A stretch of 64,000 bases of DNA, taken from contig CAKRQL010000004.1 in assembly GCA_934393265.1 (NCBI GenBank), positions 331,169 to 395,168 on the forward strand, read 5' to 3'. This DNA is from an uncultured Eubacteriales bacterium (GTDB lineage: Bacteria; Bacillota; Clostridia; Oscillospirales; CAG-272). Shown piece after piece: positions 36,328 to 45,181 of this stretch. A model generated the notes under the pieces. That model was given only the letters and a program-made list of their open reading frames with translations, was not told the origin of the DNA and searched no databases. The position numbers and the translations under genes were made by a program. Position 1 is the stretch's first letter, and every line of letters begins with the position of its first letter.

Positions 36328-38190
36328 TTATTCCTCAAAGGATGCAACGATACGGCGCGGAGAGAGCCCGGCGAAGTCGTATATATCCGTCGGCTCTGTC
36401 GGTGATACAAAGGTGCCGTCTATCGCAAGTATGCGGTAATCCACGCCGATAAGAGCACTCCGCTCTGTCAGAACGGAGCCGAGTATCATTCCGGCACCGC
36501 CGTTCTTTATCCCCTCCTCGACAAAGCGGACATGTCGCGCGCCGCATATCAATGGTATCACGCTCTCCGCGAGCCTGTCATACGGGGCAAGCCGCTCGAG
36601 AAGCAGGACACCACACGGTCGCCCGGAGGTCGCAAGGATATCTGCGGCTGAAAGCGCGCTGTCGGTTATCCTGCCGTAGGTTATTATCACATTTTCCGGG
36701 ACGGCAGAGGCGGAATAATTCGCGCGGACGCCGAAGCCCTCATAGTCTCCATCGGGGTAAAACTCACGGACTATGCGGGATGACTCTTCTGTGTTGGTAT
36801 ACCTGATCGCAAGCGGGAAATCCGCCACAGCCGCCTCATTTACGGCAGCGCGGAGCGAACCAAAGGTCGCGGGGGCGGCTATGTGCATGCCTGGGATTTC
36901 CGAGAGAAATGCCACATCGAATATACCGTGGTGGGTCGCGCCGTCCTCAGAGGCGAGCCCGGCGCGGTCGATTATAAATCTGACCGGGAGCCCCTGCAGG
37001 GCGACGTCATGGATTATGTTGTCGTAAGCGCGCTGAAGAAATGTCGAATATATGGCGACAAACGGCTTTATACCGTCGGCGGCGAGCCCCGCCGAGAAGG
37101 TAACGGCGTGCTCCTCCGCTATCCCGACGTCGAAATATCTCTCCGGAAAACGCTCCTCAAACGGGCGGAGCCCGGTGCCGAGCCCCATTGCGGCGGTTAC
37201 GGCAACTATTTTTTTATCCCTCTCCGCACACTTTATCAGCTCGTCGCAGAACACGCGGTTAAAAGTCTCGCCCTCCGTTTTCCCGGGGTGGACACTGTGA
37301 TATTTATCCGGCGATTTCTCTGCCGGGGCGTAGCCCTTGCCTTTCTTTGTACAGACGTGGACGACGCAGGTTTTGCCGGTATCCTTTGCAAGGCGGAGCT
37401 TCTCCTCCACCTTTTTGCAGTCGTTGCCGTTCACGGGTCCGACATAAGAAAAGCCGAGCTGTTCAAAAAGGTTCTCACGATAGAATATCTTCTTTAACAG
37501 ATCGCGTACTTTTTCGAGAAAGCGTGTCAGCGGCTTCCCTATCAGGGGCACGTGCGCGAGCGCGGACTTCGTCGTCTTTTTGAAGCGGGCATAGCCGCGG
37601 GAGACGCGGATACGCGAGAGATAGGAGGCGAAGGCACCGCGGGTCCTTGATATTGACATGCGGTTCTCGTTCAGAATTATTATGAGGCGCATATCCGGCT
37701 TGCAGTTATTCATCGCCTCATGTATCATGCCGCCGGTGAACGCGCCGTCACCCATCACGCAGACGGTGTATGCGTCGCTCCCCGAAAGCTTATCAGCCTC
37801 GGCAAATCCGAGCGCGGCGGAAAGAGAGGTCGAGGAATGACCTGCACCGAACGGGTCGTATTCGCTCTCGCGGCGGAGTGTGAAGCCCGAGAGCCCGCCC
37901 GGGGTACGGAGAGTATCGAATGCGTCCCTTCGCCCGGTTATCATTTTGTGGACATACGCCTGATGTCCCACATCGAATATTATGTGGTCATGCGGAGCGT
38001 CAAAGACCCGGTGTATCGCCACGGTGAGCTCGGTTATCCCGAGGTTTGAGGCGAGGTGCCCGCCGTGGCGCGTGACCTCCTCCACCATAAAATCCCGCGC
38101 CTCGGCGCAATATGCGGGGAGCTCCCGCCCGGTAAGGCTCTTCAACTCCTTAGGAGAATTGACGCGCGGGAGGTATTTATATTCTTTCAT
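36328..38190 (-). CDS. dxs: 1-deoxy-D-xylulose-5-phosphate synthase
   Basis: A 620-residue thiamine-diphosphate enzyme that condenses pyruvate and glyceraldehyde-3-phosphate, first step of the MEP isoprenoid pathway. N-terminal HLASNLGITELTVAIHRVF and VGHQAYVHKM; the thiamine motif GDGAFTGGM near residues 150-158 continuing to NNCKPDMRLIIILNEN; transketolase-type pyrimidine domain with GIAEEHAV near 360 and ASEDGATHHGIFD near 415. Start ATG 38190 follows AAAGGAGG by 12 bases; the GTG at 38202 directly abuts the GGAGG and is unlikely. The start overlaps the araC-type gene by 14 bases. Confidence 0.95.
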   Translation of the reverse strand: MKEYKYLPRVNSPKELKSLTGRELPAYCAEARDFMVEEVTRHGGHLASNLGITELTVAIHRVFDAPHDHIIFDVGHQAYVHKMITGRRDAFDTLRTPGGLSGFTLRRESEYDPFGAGHSSTSLSAALGFAEADKLSGSDAYTVCVMGDGAFTGGMIHEAMNNCKPDMRLIIILNENRMSISRTRGAFASYLSRIRVSRGYARFKKTTKSALAHVPLIGKPLTRFLEKVRDLLKKIFYRENLFEQLGFSYVGPVNGNDCKKVEEKLRLAKDTGKTCVVHVCTKKGKGYAPAEKSPDKYHSVHPGKTEGETFNRVFCDELIKCAERDKKIVAVTAAMGLGTGLRPFEERFPERYFDVGIAEEHAVTFSAGLAADGIKPFVAIYSTFLQRAYDNIIHDVALQGLPVRFIIDRAGLASEDGATHHGIFDVAFLSEIPGMHIAAPATFGSLRAAVNEAAVADFPLAIRYTNTEESSRIVREFYPDGDYEGFGVRANYSASAVPENVIITYGRITDSALSAADILATSGRPCGVLLLERLAPYDRLAESVIPLICGARHVRFVEEGIKNGGAGMILGSVLTERSALIGVDYRILAIDGTFVSPTEPTDIYDFAGLSPRRIVASFEE

Positions 38191-39043
38191 TCTCTGCGTC
38201 ACCCTCCTTTACGGACGTCAATACGGCACCACGCTGCTTTGTCGCAGTATCCGTCGGCGCACAGCCGAGCAGCTTCACATACGCGCGGTAAAAGGCGGAA
38301 TAATCGCCGAAGCCGACGCGGTACGCCGCGCCGGAGGCGGTCTCCCCCGACTCTATAAGCTGTTTTGCATACATCACACGTTTCTGATTTATATAGCCGT
38401 GGACGGATATACCGTTATACCGCTTGAAGGCGCGGCAGAGGTAGTATTTGCTTATAAAAAAGCGTTTTGAAAGCTCGTCAAGGCTTATGTTGCGGTCGAT
38501 GTTGTCGTTCAGATACCTTATGACCCTGCCGCCGAGCTCCCCGTTATCCCGTGGCTGTACCGATGTTCCGGCAGTCGCAAGAATTAGCATAAGCTCACCG
38601 ATAAGGAGATGCACCATTGCGTAACGCTCGTCCTGCGGGAGGACGCCCGCCTGCCCTATCCGTTCCATTATTCCTGCGACGTGCTGCGGTATACATGACG
38701 GCGGAAAATAGAGCACGGGCTGTCGCGCGCCGAACTTTGACGCGAATATATCGCCGACGGCACTCGGCAGCTCAGATGCCGGGAAGTGCGCGACGTAACG
38801 GCTGTAAACCGTTCTGTCCTCAAGCTCAAGATAATGATATGTGAACGGAGGTATCAGCACGATGGTTCCTGGGCGCATGGAATACTCGTCCCCCTCTATT
38901 ATAAACCTCGACTGTCCCTCGGTGATATAAAGCATCTCGTATCCGTCGTGACAATGGCGGGCGGAATAGTCCTCCTCCACCGGTGACTCAAAACGATAAA
39001 AGGCTGTTATATCGCCGTCGAGAACGCGCACTGTTTTATCCAT
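38177..39043 (-). CDS. AraC-family transcriptional regulator of the adjacent sugar operon
   Basis: A 288-residue regulator. N-terminal cupin sensor (residues 10-110, with RHCHDGYEMLYITEG near 29-43 and PFTYHYLEL) and C-terminal double helix-turn-helix (about 180-275): SLDELSKRFFISKYYLCRAFK and ASGAAYRVGFGDYSAFYRAY (quoted in parts under 21 residues each: SLDELSKRFFISKYYL and GAAYRVGFGDYSAFYRAY). It is divergent from the sugar operon at 39220, sharing a short promoter region, so it most likely senses a sugar or sugar acid and controls that operon. GGAGG lies six bases before the ATG. Downstream dxs overlaps its 3' end. Confidence 0.9.
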   Translation of the reverse strand: MDKTVRVLDGDITAFYRFESPVEEDYSARHCHDGYEMLYITEGQSRFIIEGDEYSMRPGTIVLIPPFTYHYLELEDRTVYSRYVAHFPASELPSAVGDIFASKFGARQPVLYFPPSCIPQHVAGIMERIGQAGVLPQDERYAMVHLLIGELMLILATAGTSVQPRDNGELGGRVIRYLNDNIDRNISLDELSKRFFISKYYLCRAFKRYNGISVHGYINQKRVMYAKQLIESGETASGAAYRVGFGDYSAFYRAYVKLLGCAPTDTATKQRGAVLTSVKEGDAENERI

Positions 39044-39084
39044 ACCGCACCTCCGGTCTTACCTTCGATATTAAGACAACTTAT

Positions 39085-39113
39085 ATTCTATCACACCCGG
39101 TCAATTTTTGCAA
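39085..39113 (-). promoter_or_regulatory. Promoter of the AraC-type gene
   Basis: TTGCAA (39113-39108), 17-base spacer, TAGAAT (39090-39085) on the minus strand; the start codon is about 40 bases downstream. Confidence 0.75.
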
Positions 39114-39143
39114 TAGTTTTGGCAAGGTATTCAATATCTTTTT

Positions 39144-39158
39144 CAATATAATATATTG
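39144..39158. promoter_or_regulatory. Palindrome at the sugar-operon promoter
   Basis: CAATATAATATATTG is a perfect 15-base palindrome around a central A. Its right end overlaps the -35 (TTGCAA, 39156-39161) of the plus-strand promoter. It may be an operator. AraC proteins more often use direct repeats, so another dimeric regulator is possible, and AT-rich palindromes can also arise by chance. Confidence 0.45.
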
Positions 39159-39184
39159 CAAGTCGTGTACCGGTGTGGTAAAAT
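39156..39184 (+). promoter_or_regulatory. Promoter of the sugar operon
   Basis: TTGCAA (39156-39161), 17-base spacer, TAAAAT (39179-39184). Predicted start near 39192, with GGAGG seven bases before the first ATG at 39220. The -35 hexamer is the same as in the divergent promoter. Confidence 0.8.
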
Positions 39185-39219
39185 CGGGGTAGCAGAAAAA
39201 AATAACGGAGGAACAATCC

Positions 39220-39969
39220 ATGAAATTAGGAGCACAGTTCTATACCCTGCGCAACCGGGCGGCAACGCCGGAGGGACTGCGCGAATGCTTTAAGGTCATA
39301 CACGATATAGGCTACGACAACGCACAGATGTCCGCAATATGCAAGGTGGAGCCGGAGTATCTGCGCGGACTCTCGGAGGAGTTTTCTCTTCCCATTGTCT
39401 GCACACACTCATCCTTTGACAGGATAACCGGGGACACCGACGCCCTGATACGGGAGCACAAAATCTACGGCTGTCCCGTAATAGGAATAGGAGGCATGCC
39501 CGGAGAGCTCCGCGGAAGCGTCGAGGGCGCGAGAGAATTTCTCAGAAGAATTTCGGAGCCCATGAAGAAGATAAACGACGCCGGGCTGAAATTTGCCTAT
39601 CACAACCACTCGTTCGAGTTTGCAAACGACGGCAAGCCGGTCTTTGATATACTTATCGAGGAGGCACCGGAGCTGAATTTCATACTTGATACCTACTGGA
39701 TAAAGTATGCCGGGCGCGACACGCTCTCCTATATAAGAAAGATAGGCGCCGCGCGCATGCAGAACGTGCACTTCAAGGACATGAGGTCCGAGCCGAAGGG
39801 CGACATCTGCCCCTGCGGTGACGGTGTTATAGACTTCCGCCCGGTTATCGCGCTCTGCGACGAGCTCGGTATCCCAAATGCACTCGTCGAGCAGGACAAC
39901 GCGCCCGACCTCGGCGATGAATTCCTCCAGATGAAGTCGAGCCACGACTTCCTCCGTCCCCTTCTCTGA
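39220..39969 (+). CDS. Sugar isomerase/epimerase-like TIM-barrel protein (AP_endonuc_2 family)
   Basis: A 249-residue xylose-isomerase-like TIM barrel (COG1082). Probable metal ligands and substrate contacts are in AYHNHSFEF near 126-134, LDTYWIKYAG near 159-168, NVHFKDM near 184-190 and the late Glu in ALVEQDN near 227. Members isomerise or epimerise sugars, and some act as beta-eliminating lyases or hydratases on 3-keto-glycosides. First gene of a six-gene operon with two Gfo/Idh/MocA oxidoreductases and mannonate enzymes. Exact reaction not readable. Confidence 0.82.
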   Translation: MKLGAQFYTLRNRAATPEGLRECFKVIHDIGYDNAQMSAICKVEPEYLRGLSEEFSLPIVCTHSSFDRITGDTDALIREHKIYGCPVIGIGGMPGELRGSVEGAREFLRRISEPMKKINDAGLKFAYHNHSFEFANDGKPVFDILIEEAPELNFILDTYWIKYAGRDTLSYIRKIGAARMQNVHFKDMRSEPKGDICPCGDGVIDFRPVIALCDELGIPNALVEQDNAPDLGDEFLQMKSSHDFLRPLL

Positions 39970-40015
39970 TAGCGTCGGCATAGCAACAAAGCACTGAAAG
40001 CCAAAGGAGAAAAGC

Positions 40016-40903
40016 ATGGCTGAATTTATATTTTCCGCTTTCGCCGACGAGGCGGGCGACTCTGTCGAAGAGCAAATAGCCGCGCTCCGCGAAAACGGAA
40101 TACATCTTATCGAGCCCCGTTTCTTCGACAAGCGCGGCGTCCTCGACCTCACGGAAGAGGAGCTCACGGAGGTCAGACGCAAGCTCGACGCCGGGGGGAT
40201 AACCGTCGGCTCGCTCGGTTCGCCTGTCGGAAAGTATGCGATAGACGGCGACTTTGACGAATACATGAACACGACCTTCCGTAGGGCACTCCGCGCCGCG
40301 GAAATCCTCGGCACGAAGAGGATGCGGATTTTCAGTTTTTTTGTACCGCAGGACACGTTCGCCGCACATCGCGACGAGGTCATGCGGAGAATGAATAAAA
40401 TGGTGAGGGTCGCGGCGGAGTGCGGAATAATGCTCTGCCACGAAAACGAGACAGCAATTTACGGTCAGATGCCCGGCGAGGTACGCGAGCTGCTCACCGA
40501 GGTCCCGGGGCTCTACGGCATATTCGACCCGGCGAACTACATAATGAACGGCGCAAATCCCTATGAGGGGATAGGCGCGACGCTCATCCGCCCCGGATAT
40601 CTCCACATAAAGGACGCAATATACAAAACGCAGACGATAGTCCCCGCCGGAGAGGGAGAGGGCGCGATAGGTGACATCATCGACATCGTCAACGGACACA
40701 CGGACGGACGGGTCATGCTCACTCTTGAGCCGCACCTTGCGCTCTTTGCGGCGTTCAAAAGCATAGACGCGCACACGGAGCTGCGCGGCAACCACGTATT
40801 TAACAACAACCGGGAGGCATTCGACTGTGCTGTCAGGTCACTCGAAGCCCTCATGACCTCCCGCGGATACAGAAAGGACGGTAACGGAATATGGAAAAAG
40901 TAA
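40016..40903 (+). CDS. Second sugar isomerase/epimerase-like TIM-barrel protein
   Basis: A 295-residue COG1082 protein, clearly diverged from the gene before it. It starts FIFSAFADEAGDSVEEQIA (residues 4-22). Probable metal-site segments are LCHENETAIYG near 141-151, IFDPANYIMNG near 170-180, YLHIKDA near 198-204 and MLTLEPHLA near 236-244. The FSAFADEA opening is common in proteins paired with Gfo/Idh/MocA genes. AAAGGAG precedes the ATG. Its 3' end overlaps the next gene by 13 bases, suggesting coupled translation. Confidence 0.82.
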   Translation: MAEFIFSAFADEAGDSVEEQIAALRENGIHLIEPRFFDKRGVLDLTEEELTEVRRKLDAGGITVGSLGSPVGKYAIDGDFDEYMNTTFRRALRAAEILGTKRMRIFSFFVPQDTFAAHRDEVMRRMNKMVRVAAECGIMLCHENETAIYGQMPGEVRELLTEVPGLYGIFDPANYIMNGANPYEGIGATLIRPGYLHIKDAIYKTQTIVPAGEGEGAIGDIIDIVNGHTDGRVMLTLEPHLALFAAFKSIDAHTELRGNHVFNNNREAFDCAVRSLEALMTSRGYRKDGNGIWKK

Positions 40904-42057
40904 GATTCGGAATAGTCGGCGTCGGCAATATGGGTACGGCACACGCGAGAAATATTCTTGCCGGGAAGGTAACGAACGGAGTGCTCACGGCTGTCTGTGA
41001 CATTAATCCGAAGAAGCTTGAGGCTTTCAGAGCCGAGCACCCGGACGCCGATGTGAAGTGCTTTGACAATGCGGAGGCTCTCTACTCCTCCGGGCTCTGC
41101 GATGTCGTGCAGATCTGCACACCGCACTACTCTCACCCGGAGCTCGCGATGAGCGCGCTCGACCACGGGCTCAACTGCATTGTCGAGAAGCCCGCGGGCG
41201 TCTACACAAAGCAGGTCAAGGAAATGCTCGAGCACGCGAAGAAATCCGACAAGATACTCGGCATAATGTTCAACCAGAGAACGAACCCCGCATTCCGCAA
41301 GATGCGGGAAATGATAAGAAACGGCGAAATAGGCGAGATAAAGCGCACAAACTGGATAATCACCGACTGGTATCGCTCGCAGTATTACTATGACAGCGGC
41401 TCATGGCGCGCGACATGGGCGGGCGAGGGCGGCGGCGTCCTCTACAATCAGGCCCCGCACCAGCTCGACCTCTTCCAATGGATTGTCGGAATGATGCCGG
41501 AGCGGCTCCGCGCATTCTGCCACTTCGGAAAGTGGCACGATATAGAGGTCGAGGATGATGTGACCTGCTACTGCGAATATCCGAACGGCGCAACCGGAGT
41601 CTTTATCACCTGCACGGCAGACGCCCCGGGCACCAACCGCTTTGAGGTTACGGGCACGAAGGGCACGCTTATATTCGAGAACAACAAGCTGACTTTCAAA
41701 AAGCTCGTCGTCGACGAGCGCGATGTCTGCTTCTCGACAAATACCGCATTCGGCGTGCCGGAGGTCGAAAGCGTCACGGAAGTCCCGCTCGAGGGCGAGA
41801 ATTCACAGCATGTCGGCATCTGCAACAACATTGCAAACGCGATACTCGGGCTCGAGCCTGTGTATGCGCCTGCTGCCGACGGAATAAACGGCGTCGAGCT
41901 CGCAAATGCTATGCTCCTCTCCACATGGCTCGGCAAAGATGTCACACTCCCCATTGACGACGACTTCTTCTACGAGGAACTGAAAAAACGGATAGCGGTA
42001 TCGAAGCCGCACCGCCCGGTGAACGGCGATAGCACCACCGTTCTCACATGGAAGTAA
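40891..42057 (+). CDS. Gfo/Idh/MocA-family oxidoreductase
   Basis: A 388-residue NAD(P)-dependent sugar oxidoreductase. Rossmann motif VGVGNMGTAHARN near residues 9-21, CTPHYSHPELA near 75-85, the EKPAG motif near 97-101 with the catalytic-region lysine, and GVLYNQAPHQLDLFQW near 180-195 where the conserved His lies. Members oxidise or reduce a sugar hydroxyl or ketone, often at C3. Paired with a second, different Gfo/Idh/MocA enzyme next door. Substrate not predictable from sequence. Confidence 0.9.
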   Translation: MEKVRFGIVGVGNMGTAHARNILAGKVTNGVLTAVCDINPKKLEAFRAEHPDADVKCFDNAEALYSSGLCDVVQICTPHYSHPELAMSALDHGLNCIVEKPAGVYTKQVKEMLEHAKKSDKILGIMFNQRTNPAFRKMREMIRNGEIGEIKRTNWIITDWYRSQYYYDSGSWRATWAGEGGGVLYNQAPHQLDLFQWIVGMMPERLRAFCHFGKWHDIEVEDDVTCYCEYPNGATGVFITCTADAPGTNRFEVTGTKGTLIFENNKLTFKKLVVDERDVCFSTNTAFGVPEVESVTEVPLEGENSQHVGICNNIANAILGLEPVYAPAADGINGVELANAMLLSTWLGKDVTLPIDDDFFYEELKKRIAVSKPHRPVNGDSTTVLTWK

Positions 42058-42059
42058 TT

Positions 42060-43085
42060 ATGAACGAAAAGAAATTCAGAGTCTGCCTTGTCGGGTGCGG
42101 GGTGATATCCGAAAATCACCTTACGGCACTCTCTGCCCTGCCCGCCGTCACCGTCGTCGCGCTCTGTGACAAGTACCGCTCCCGGGCTGAGGCTGCGGCA
42201 AAGACCTATGCCCCCGGAGCCGCAATCTACACCGACTACGAAGCTATGCTCGACGCGGAGCGCCCGGACGCCGTGCACATCTGCACGCCGCATTTTCTGC
42301 ATGCGCCTATGACCTGCGCGGCACTGCGCCGCGGGATAAACGTCTTTCTCGAAAAGCCGATGGCGACCTCTGTTCGTGAGATAGAGGAGATACGGGAGGC
42401 GGAGAGGGCGAGCCGCGGGCGGGTCTGTGTCTGCTTTCAGAACCGCTTCAACAATACTACCCTCACGGCAAAGGCGATAGCCGACGAGGACGGCGGCGCC
42501 ATAACAGCCTGCGGCACCGTTTTCTGGTATCGCAGCGATGCCTACTATGCCCACAGCGAATGGCGCGGGCGCATGGAAACCGAGGGTGGCGGAGTCCTTA
42601 TAAATCAGGCCATTCACACGCTCGACATGCTCTCGCAGTTCCTCGGCAGACCCGAGTATGTGCAGGCGGACATTGCAAACAGGCGACACCGCGGCATAAT
42701 CGACGTCGAGGACACAGCGAACGGAATTATCGACTTTCCGGGCGGGCGACAGGGGCAGTTCTTCGCCACCACGACCTTCCCCGGCGGGGACCTTACCGAG
42801 GTCACAATAAAGACAAAAAATCACTGTATGGTGCTGACGACAAGCCGCCTCACCCTCGACGGCGAGGTATTGACGGACGCGACTACGGAGCACTATATAG
42901 GCAAGCCCTGCTACGGCGCGGGTCATACGGTTCTTATTGAAAAATTCTACACTGCACTGAAAAACGGAGACGCGCTTCCGGTCGGGACCGGGGACAGCGC
43001 GTGGGCCCTCGAGCTCTTGAAAGCGGCTTACGCCTCACGGGGAGAAAAAATACCGGTGCAGCATGCGAAAGGAGATGAAGCATAA
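42060..43085 (+). CDS. Second Gfo/Idh/MocA-family oxidoreductase
   Basis: A 341-residue enzyme of the same family: LVGCGVISENH near residues 9-19 (Rossmann), CTPHFLHAPM near 74-83, EKPMATSV near 96-103, and GVLINQAIHTLDMLSQFLG near 180-198. Start ATG 42060 lies six bases after GGAAG; an earlier ATG at 42048 has no ribosome site. It overlaps the stop of the next gene's ATG by one base (TAATG). A matched oxidising and reducing pair of such enzymes would let the cofactor be recycled within one pathway. Confidence 0.9.
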   Translation: MNEKKFRVCLVGCGVISENHLTALSALPAVTVVALCDKYRSRAEAAAKTYAPGAAIYTDYEAMLDAERPDAVHICTPHFLHAPMTCAALRRGINVFLEKPMATSVREIEEIREAERASRGRVCVCFQNRFNNTTLTAKAIADEDGGAITACGTVFWYRSDAYYAHSEWRGRMETEGGGVLINQAIHTLDMLSQFLGRPEYVQADIANRRHRGIIDVEDTANGIIDFPGGRQGQFFATTTFPGGDLTEVTIKTKNHCMVLTTSRLTLDGEVLTDATTEHYIGKPCYGAGHTVLIEKFYTALKNGDALPVGTGDSAWALELLKAAYASRGEKIPVQHAKGDEA

Positions 43086-44155
43086 TGAAAATGACGTTCA
43101 GATGGTACGGGCAGAGCGACCCGGTCACCCTCGAGAGAATCCGGCAGATACCGGGGATGACCGGGGTTGTCACGGCTCTCTACTCTATTCCCGTCGGCGA
43201 GGTGTGGGACGAGAAATCCATACTCGCGCAGAAGGCGGCTGTCAATGCCGCAGGGCTTGAGATGGAGGTTATCGAGAGCGTACCCGTGCACGAGGAGATA
43301 AAGCTCGGCTCTCCTGAGCGCGAGCACTATATCGACAACTACATAGAGACTATAAAAAATCTCGGCAAGGCGGGCGTCAAGGTCATATGCTACAACTTCA
43401 TGCCGGTATTCGACTGGGTGCGGAGCGAGCTCCATTACAGGACTGCGGACGGCTCAAACTGCCTCGCCTACGACCAGAGGACGATAGACAGGCTCAACCC
43501 GGAGAAGGAGTCGCTCTCCCTCCCCGGATGGGACGAGAGCTATACGAAGGACGGTCTTGCAGAGTTGCTCCGCCGCTACAAGTCGGTTGACGAGGAAAAG
43601 CTCTTCGGAAATATGGTTTACTTCCTCGGTCGGATAATGCCGACCTGCGAGGAATACGGCGTCAGAATGGCTGTGCACCCGGATGATCCGCCGTGGTCGC
43701 TCTTCGGTCTGCCGCGTATTATCACCTCAGAAGCGAACATTGACAGGCTGTTTGCGGCGGTCGACACGCCGTACAACGGTCTGACGCTCTGCACCGGGTC
43801 GCTCGGTGCGGACAGGCGCAACGACCTTGTCGCGATGGCGGCAAAGTATGCAAGGGCGGGGCGCGTCCACTTCTTTCACGCGCGGAATATAAAGTTCACC
43901 GACCGGGAGGACGGCAAGCTCTTCTTCAACGAGACGGGACACCCGACCTCTTGCGGCTCCCTCGACATATACGGCATAATGAAGGCACTTCATGACAACG
44001 GATTTGAGGGCTATACCCGCCCCGACCACGGACGCAACATCTGGGGCGAGGACGGAAAGCCGGGGTACGGTCTCTACGACCGCGCGCTCGGTGCAACCTA
44101 CCTCTACGGGCTCTGGGAAGCTATTGACAAGACAGAGCGAGCCACGAAAAACTGA
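43085..44155 (+). CDS. uxuA: Mannonate dehydratase
   Basis: A 356-residue TIM-barrel enzyme that dehydrates D-mannonate to 2-keto-3-deoxygluconate, a step of glucuronate breakdown. It begins KMTFRWYGQSDPVTLERI and includes IPVGEVW, YNFMPVFDWVRSEL, the metal-site stretches MAVHPDDPPWSLFGLPRI and CTGSLG, and FFHARNIK and YTRPDHGRNIWGE, all typical of UxuA. Length is normal. Translation is coupled to the preceding oxidoreductase (TAATG) with AAAGGAG upstream. Confidence 0.96.
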   Translation: MKMTFRWYGQSDPVTLERIRQIPGMTGVVTALYSIPVGEVWDEKSILAQKAAVNAAGLEMEVIESVPVHEEIKLGSPEREHYIDNYIETIKNLGKAGVKVICYNFMPVFDWVRSELHYRTADGSNCLAYDQRTIDRLNPEKESLSLPGWDESYTKDGLAELLRRYKSVDEEKLFGNMVYFLGRIMPTCEEYGVRMAVHPDDPPWSLFGLPRIITSEANIDRLFAAVDTPYNGLTLCTGSLGADRRNDLVAMAAKYARAGRVHFFHARNIKFTDREDGKLFFNETGHPTSCGSLDIYGIMKALHDNGFEGYTRPDHGRNIWGEDGKPGYGLYDRALGATYLYGLWEAIDKTERATKN

Positions 44156-44202
44156 CATTCCGGTTCGCCGGATTTATGAGAAAACAGAAAGGATTTTTTG
44201 AT

Positions 44203-45054
44203 ATGGAACTCCCTTTTAACGTTGATCTTAACGGCAGAGTCGCCGTTGTAACAGGCGCGGGCGGTGTTCTCTGCTCCGTTTTTTCCCGCGCTCTTGCAAA
44301 ATGCGGGGCTAAGGTCGCGCTCCTTGACCTCAACGGAGCGGCGGCGGAAAAGGTGGCGGAGCAGATCCGTGCCGAGGGTGGCACCGCAATTGCCGTCGCG
44401 GCAAACTGCCTCGACCGCCGGAGCCTCGAGGAGGCAAAGGCTGTCGTCACGGAAAAGCTCGGCTCATGCGACATACTTATAAACGGTGCGGGCGGAAACA
44501 ACCCGCGCGCAACGACTGCGGACGAATATTTCGACCCCGCATCGCTCACATCCGACAAGCAGAATTTCTTCAATCTCGACCCCGACGGGTTCCGCTTCGT
44601 CTTTGATCTCAATGTCGTCGCGGCATTCCTCACAACACAGGTATTCGCGCGCGAAATGGCAGAGTCGAAAAAGGGCGGGAGCATAATCAACATATCCTCG
44701 ATGAACGCCTATCGCCCTCTCACGAAGATACCCGCCTACTCTGCGGCTAAGGCGGCGGTCTCTAACTTCACACAGTGGCTCGCCGTGCATTTTGCGGGAA
44801 CCGGAATCCGCGTCAACGCGCTCGCCCCCGGGTTCTTCGTCACAAATCAGAACCGTGCCCTCCTCTTCACCGAGGACGGAAAGCCCACGGCGCGCACGGA
44901 GAAGATCCTCCGCGGTACTCCTATGGGTCGCTTTGGCGAGGCGGAGGAGCTGCTCGGCGGTCTGCTCTTCCTTGTCAACGACAAGGCATCCGGCTTTATA
45001 ACCGGAGTTGTTCTCCCGATTGACGGCGGATTCTCCGCTTATTCCGGAGTATAA
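44203..45054 (+). CDS. SDR-family D-mannonate oxidoreductase (UxuB-like)
   Basis: A 283-residue short-chain dehydrogenase. Cofactor motif VVTGAGGVLCSVF near residues 17-29 (a TGxxxGxx form), NGAGGNNPRATT near 93-104, catalytic serine in ISSMNAYRPL and the YSAAKAAV active-site Tyr/Lys near 170-177. This NGAGGNxPRATT signature matches the SDR-type mannonate oxidoreductase (YjmF/UxuB) of Firmicutes, which interconverts fructuronate and mannonate. I start at MELPFNVDLNG (44203), nine bases after AAAGGA. Last gene of the operon, followed by a strong terminator. Confidence 0.88.
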   Translation: MELPFNVDLNGRVAVVTGAGGVLCSVFSRALAKCGAKVALLDLNGAAAEKVAEQIRAEGGTAIAVAANCLDRRSLEEAKAVVTEKLGSCDILINGAGGNNPRATTADEYFDPASLTSDKQNFFNLDPDGFRFVFDLNVVAAFLTTQVFAREMAESKKGGSIINISSMNAYRPLTKIPAYSAAKAAVSNFTQWLAVHFAGTGIRVNALAPGFFVTNQNRALLFTEDGKPTARTEKILRGTPMGRFGEAEELLGGLLFLVNDKASGFITGVVLPIDGGFSAYSGV

Positions 45055-45074
45055 TCTGCAATAAACAAAGCTAA

Positions 45075-45100
45075 GGCGCGCCACACGGCGCGCCTTTTTT
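45075..45100 (+). terminator. Terminator of the sugar operon
   Basis: Perfect eight-base-pair stem GGCGCGCC/GGCGCGCC with loop ACAC, followed by six T residues, 20 bases after the last stop codon. Confidence 0.95.
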
Positions 45101-45181
45101 ATTATATTTTTCTATGTATTATCAATATGCTCCGGGAGCTGATGCGCCGGGGAAGCCACGGCGCGGTGTAAGGGCGTAATT

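Noticed and set aside
38177..38202. GTG at 38202 as the dxs start
   Set aside because: The GGAGG directly abuts the GTG, leaving no spacer; ATG 38190 is better placed.
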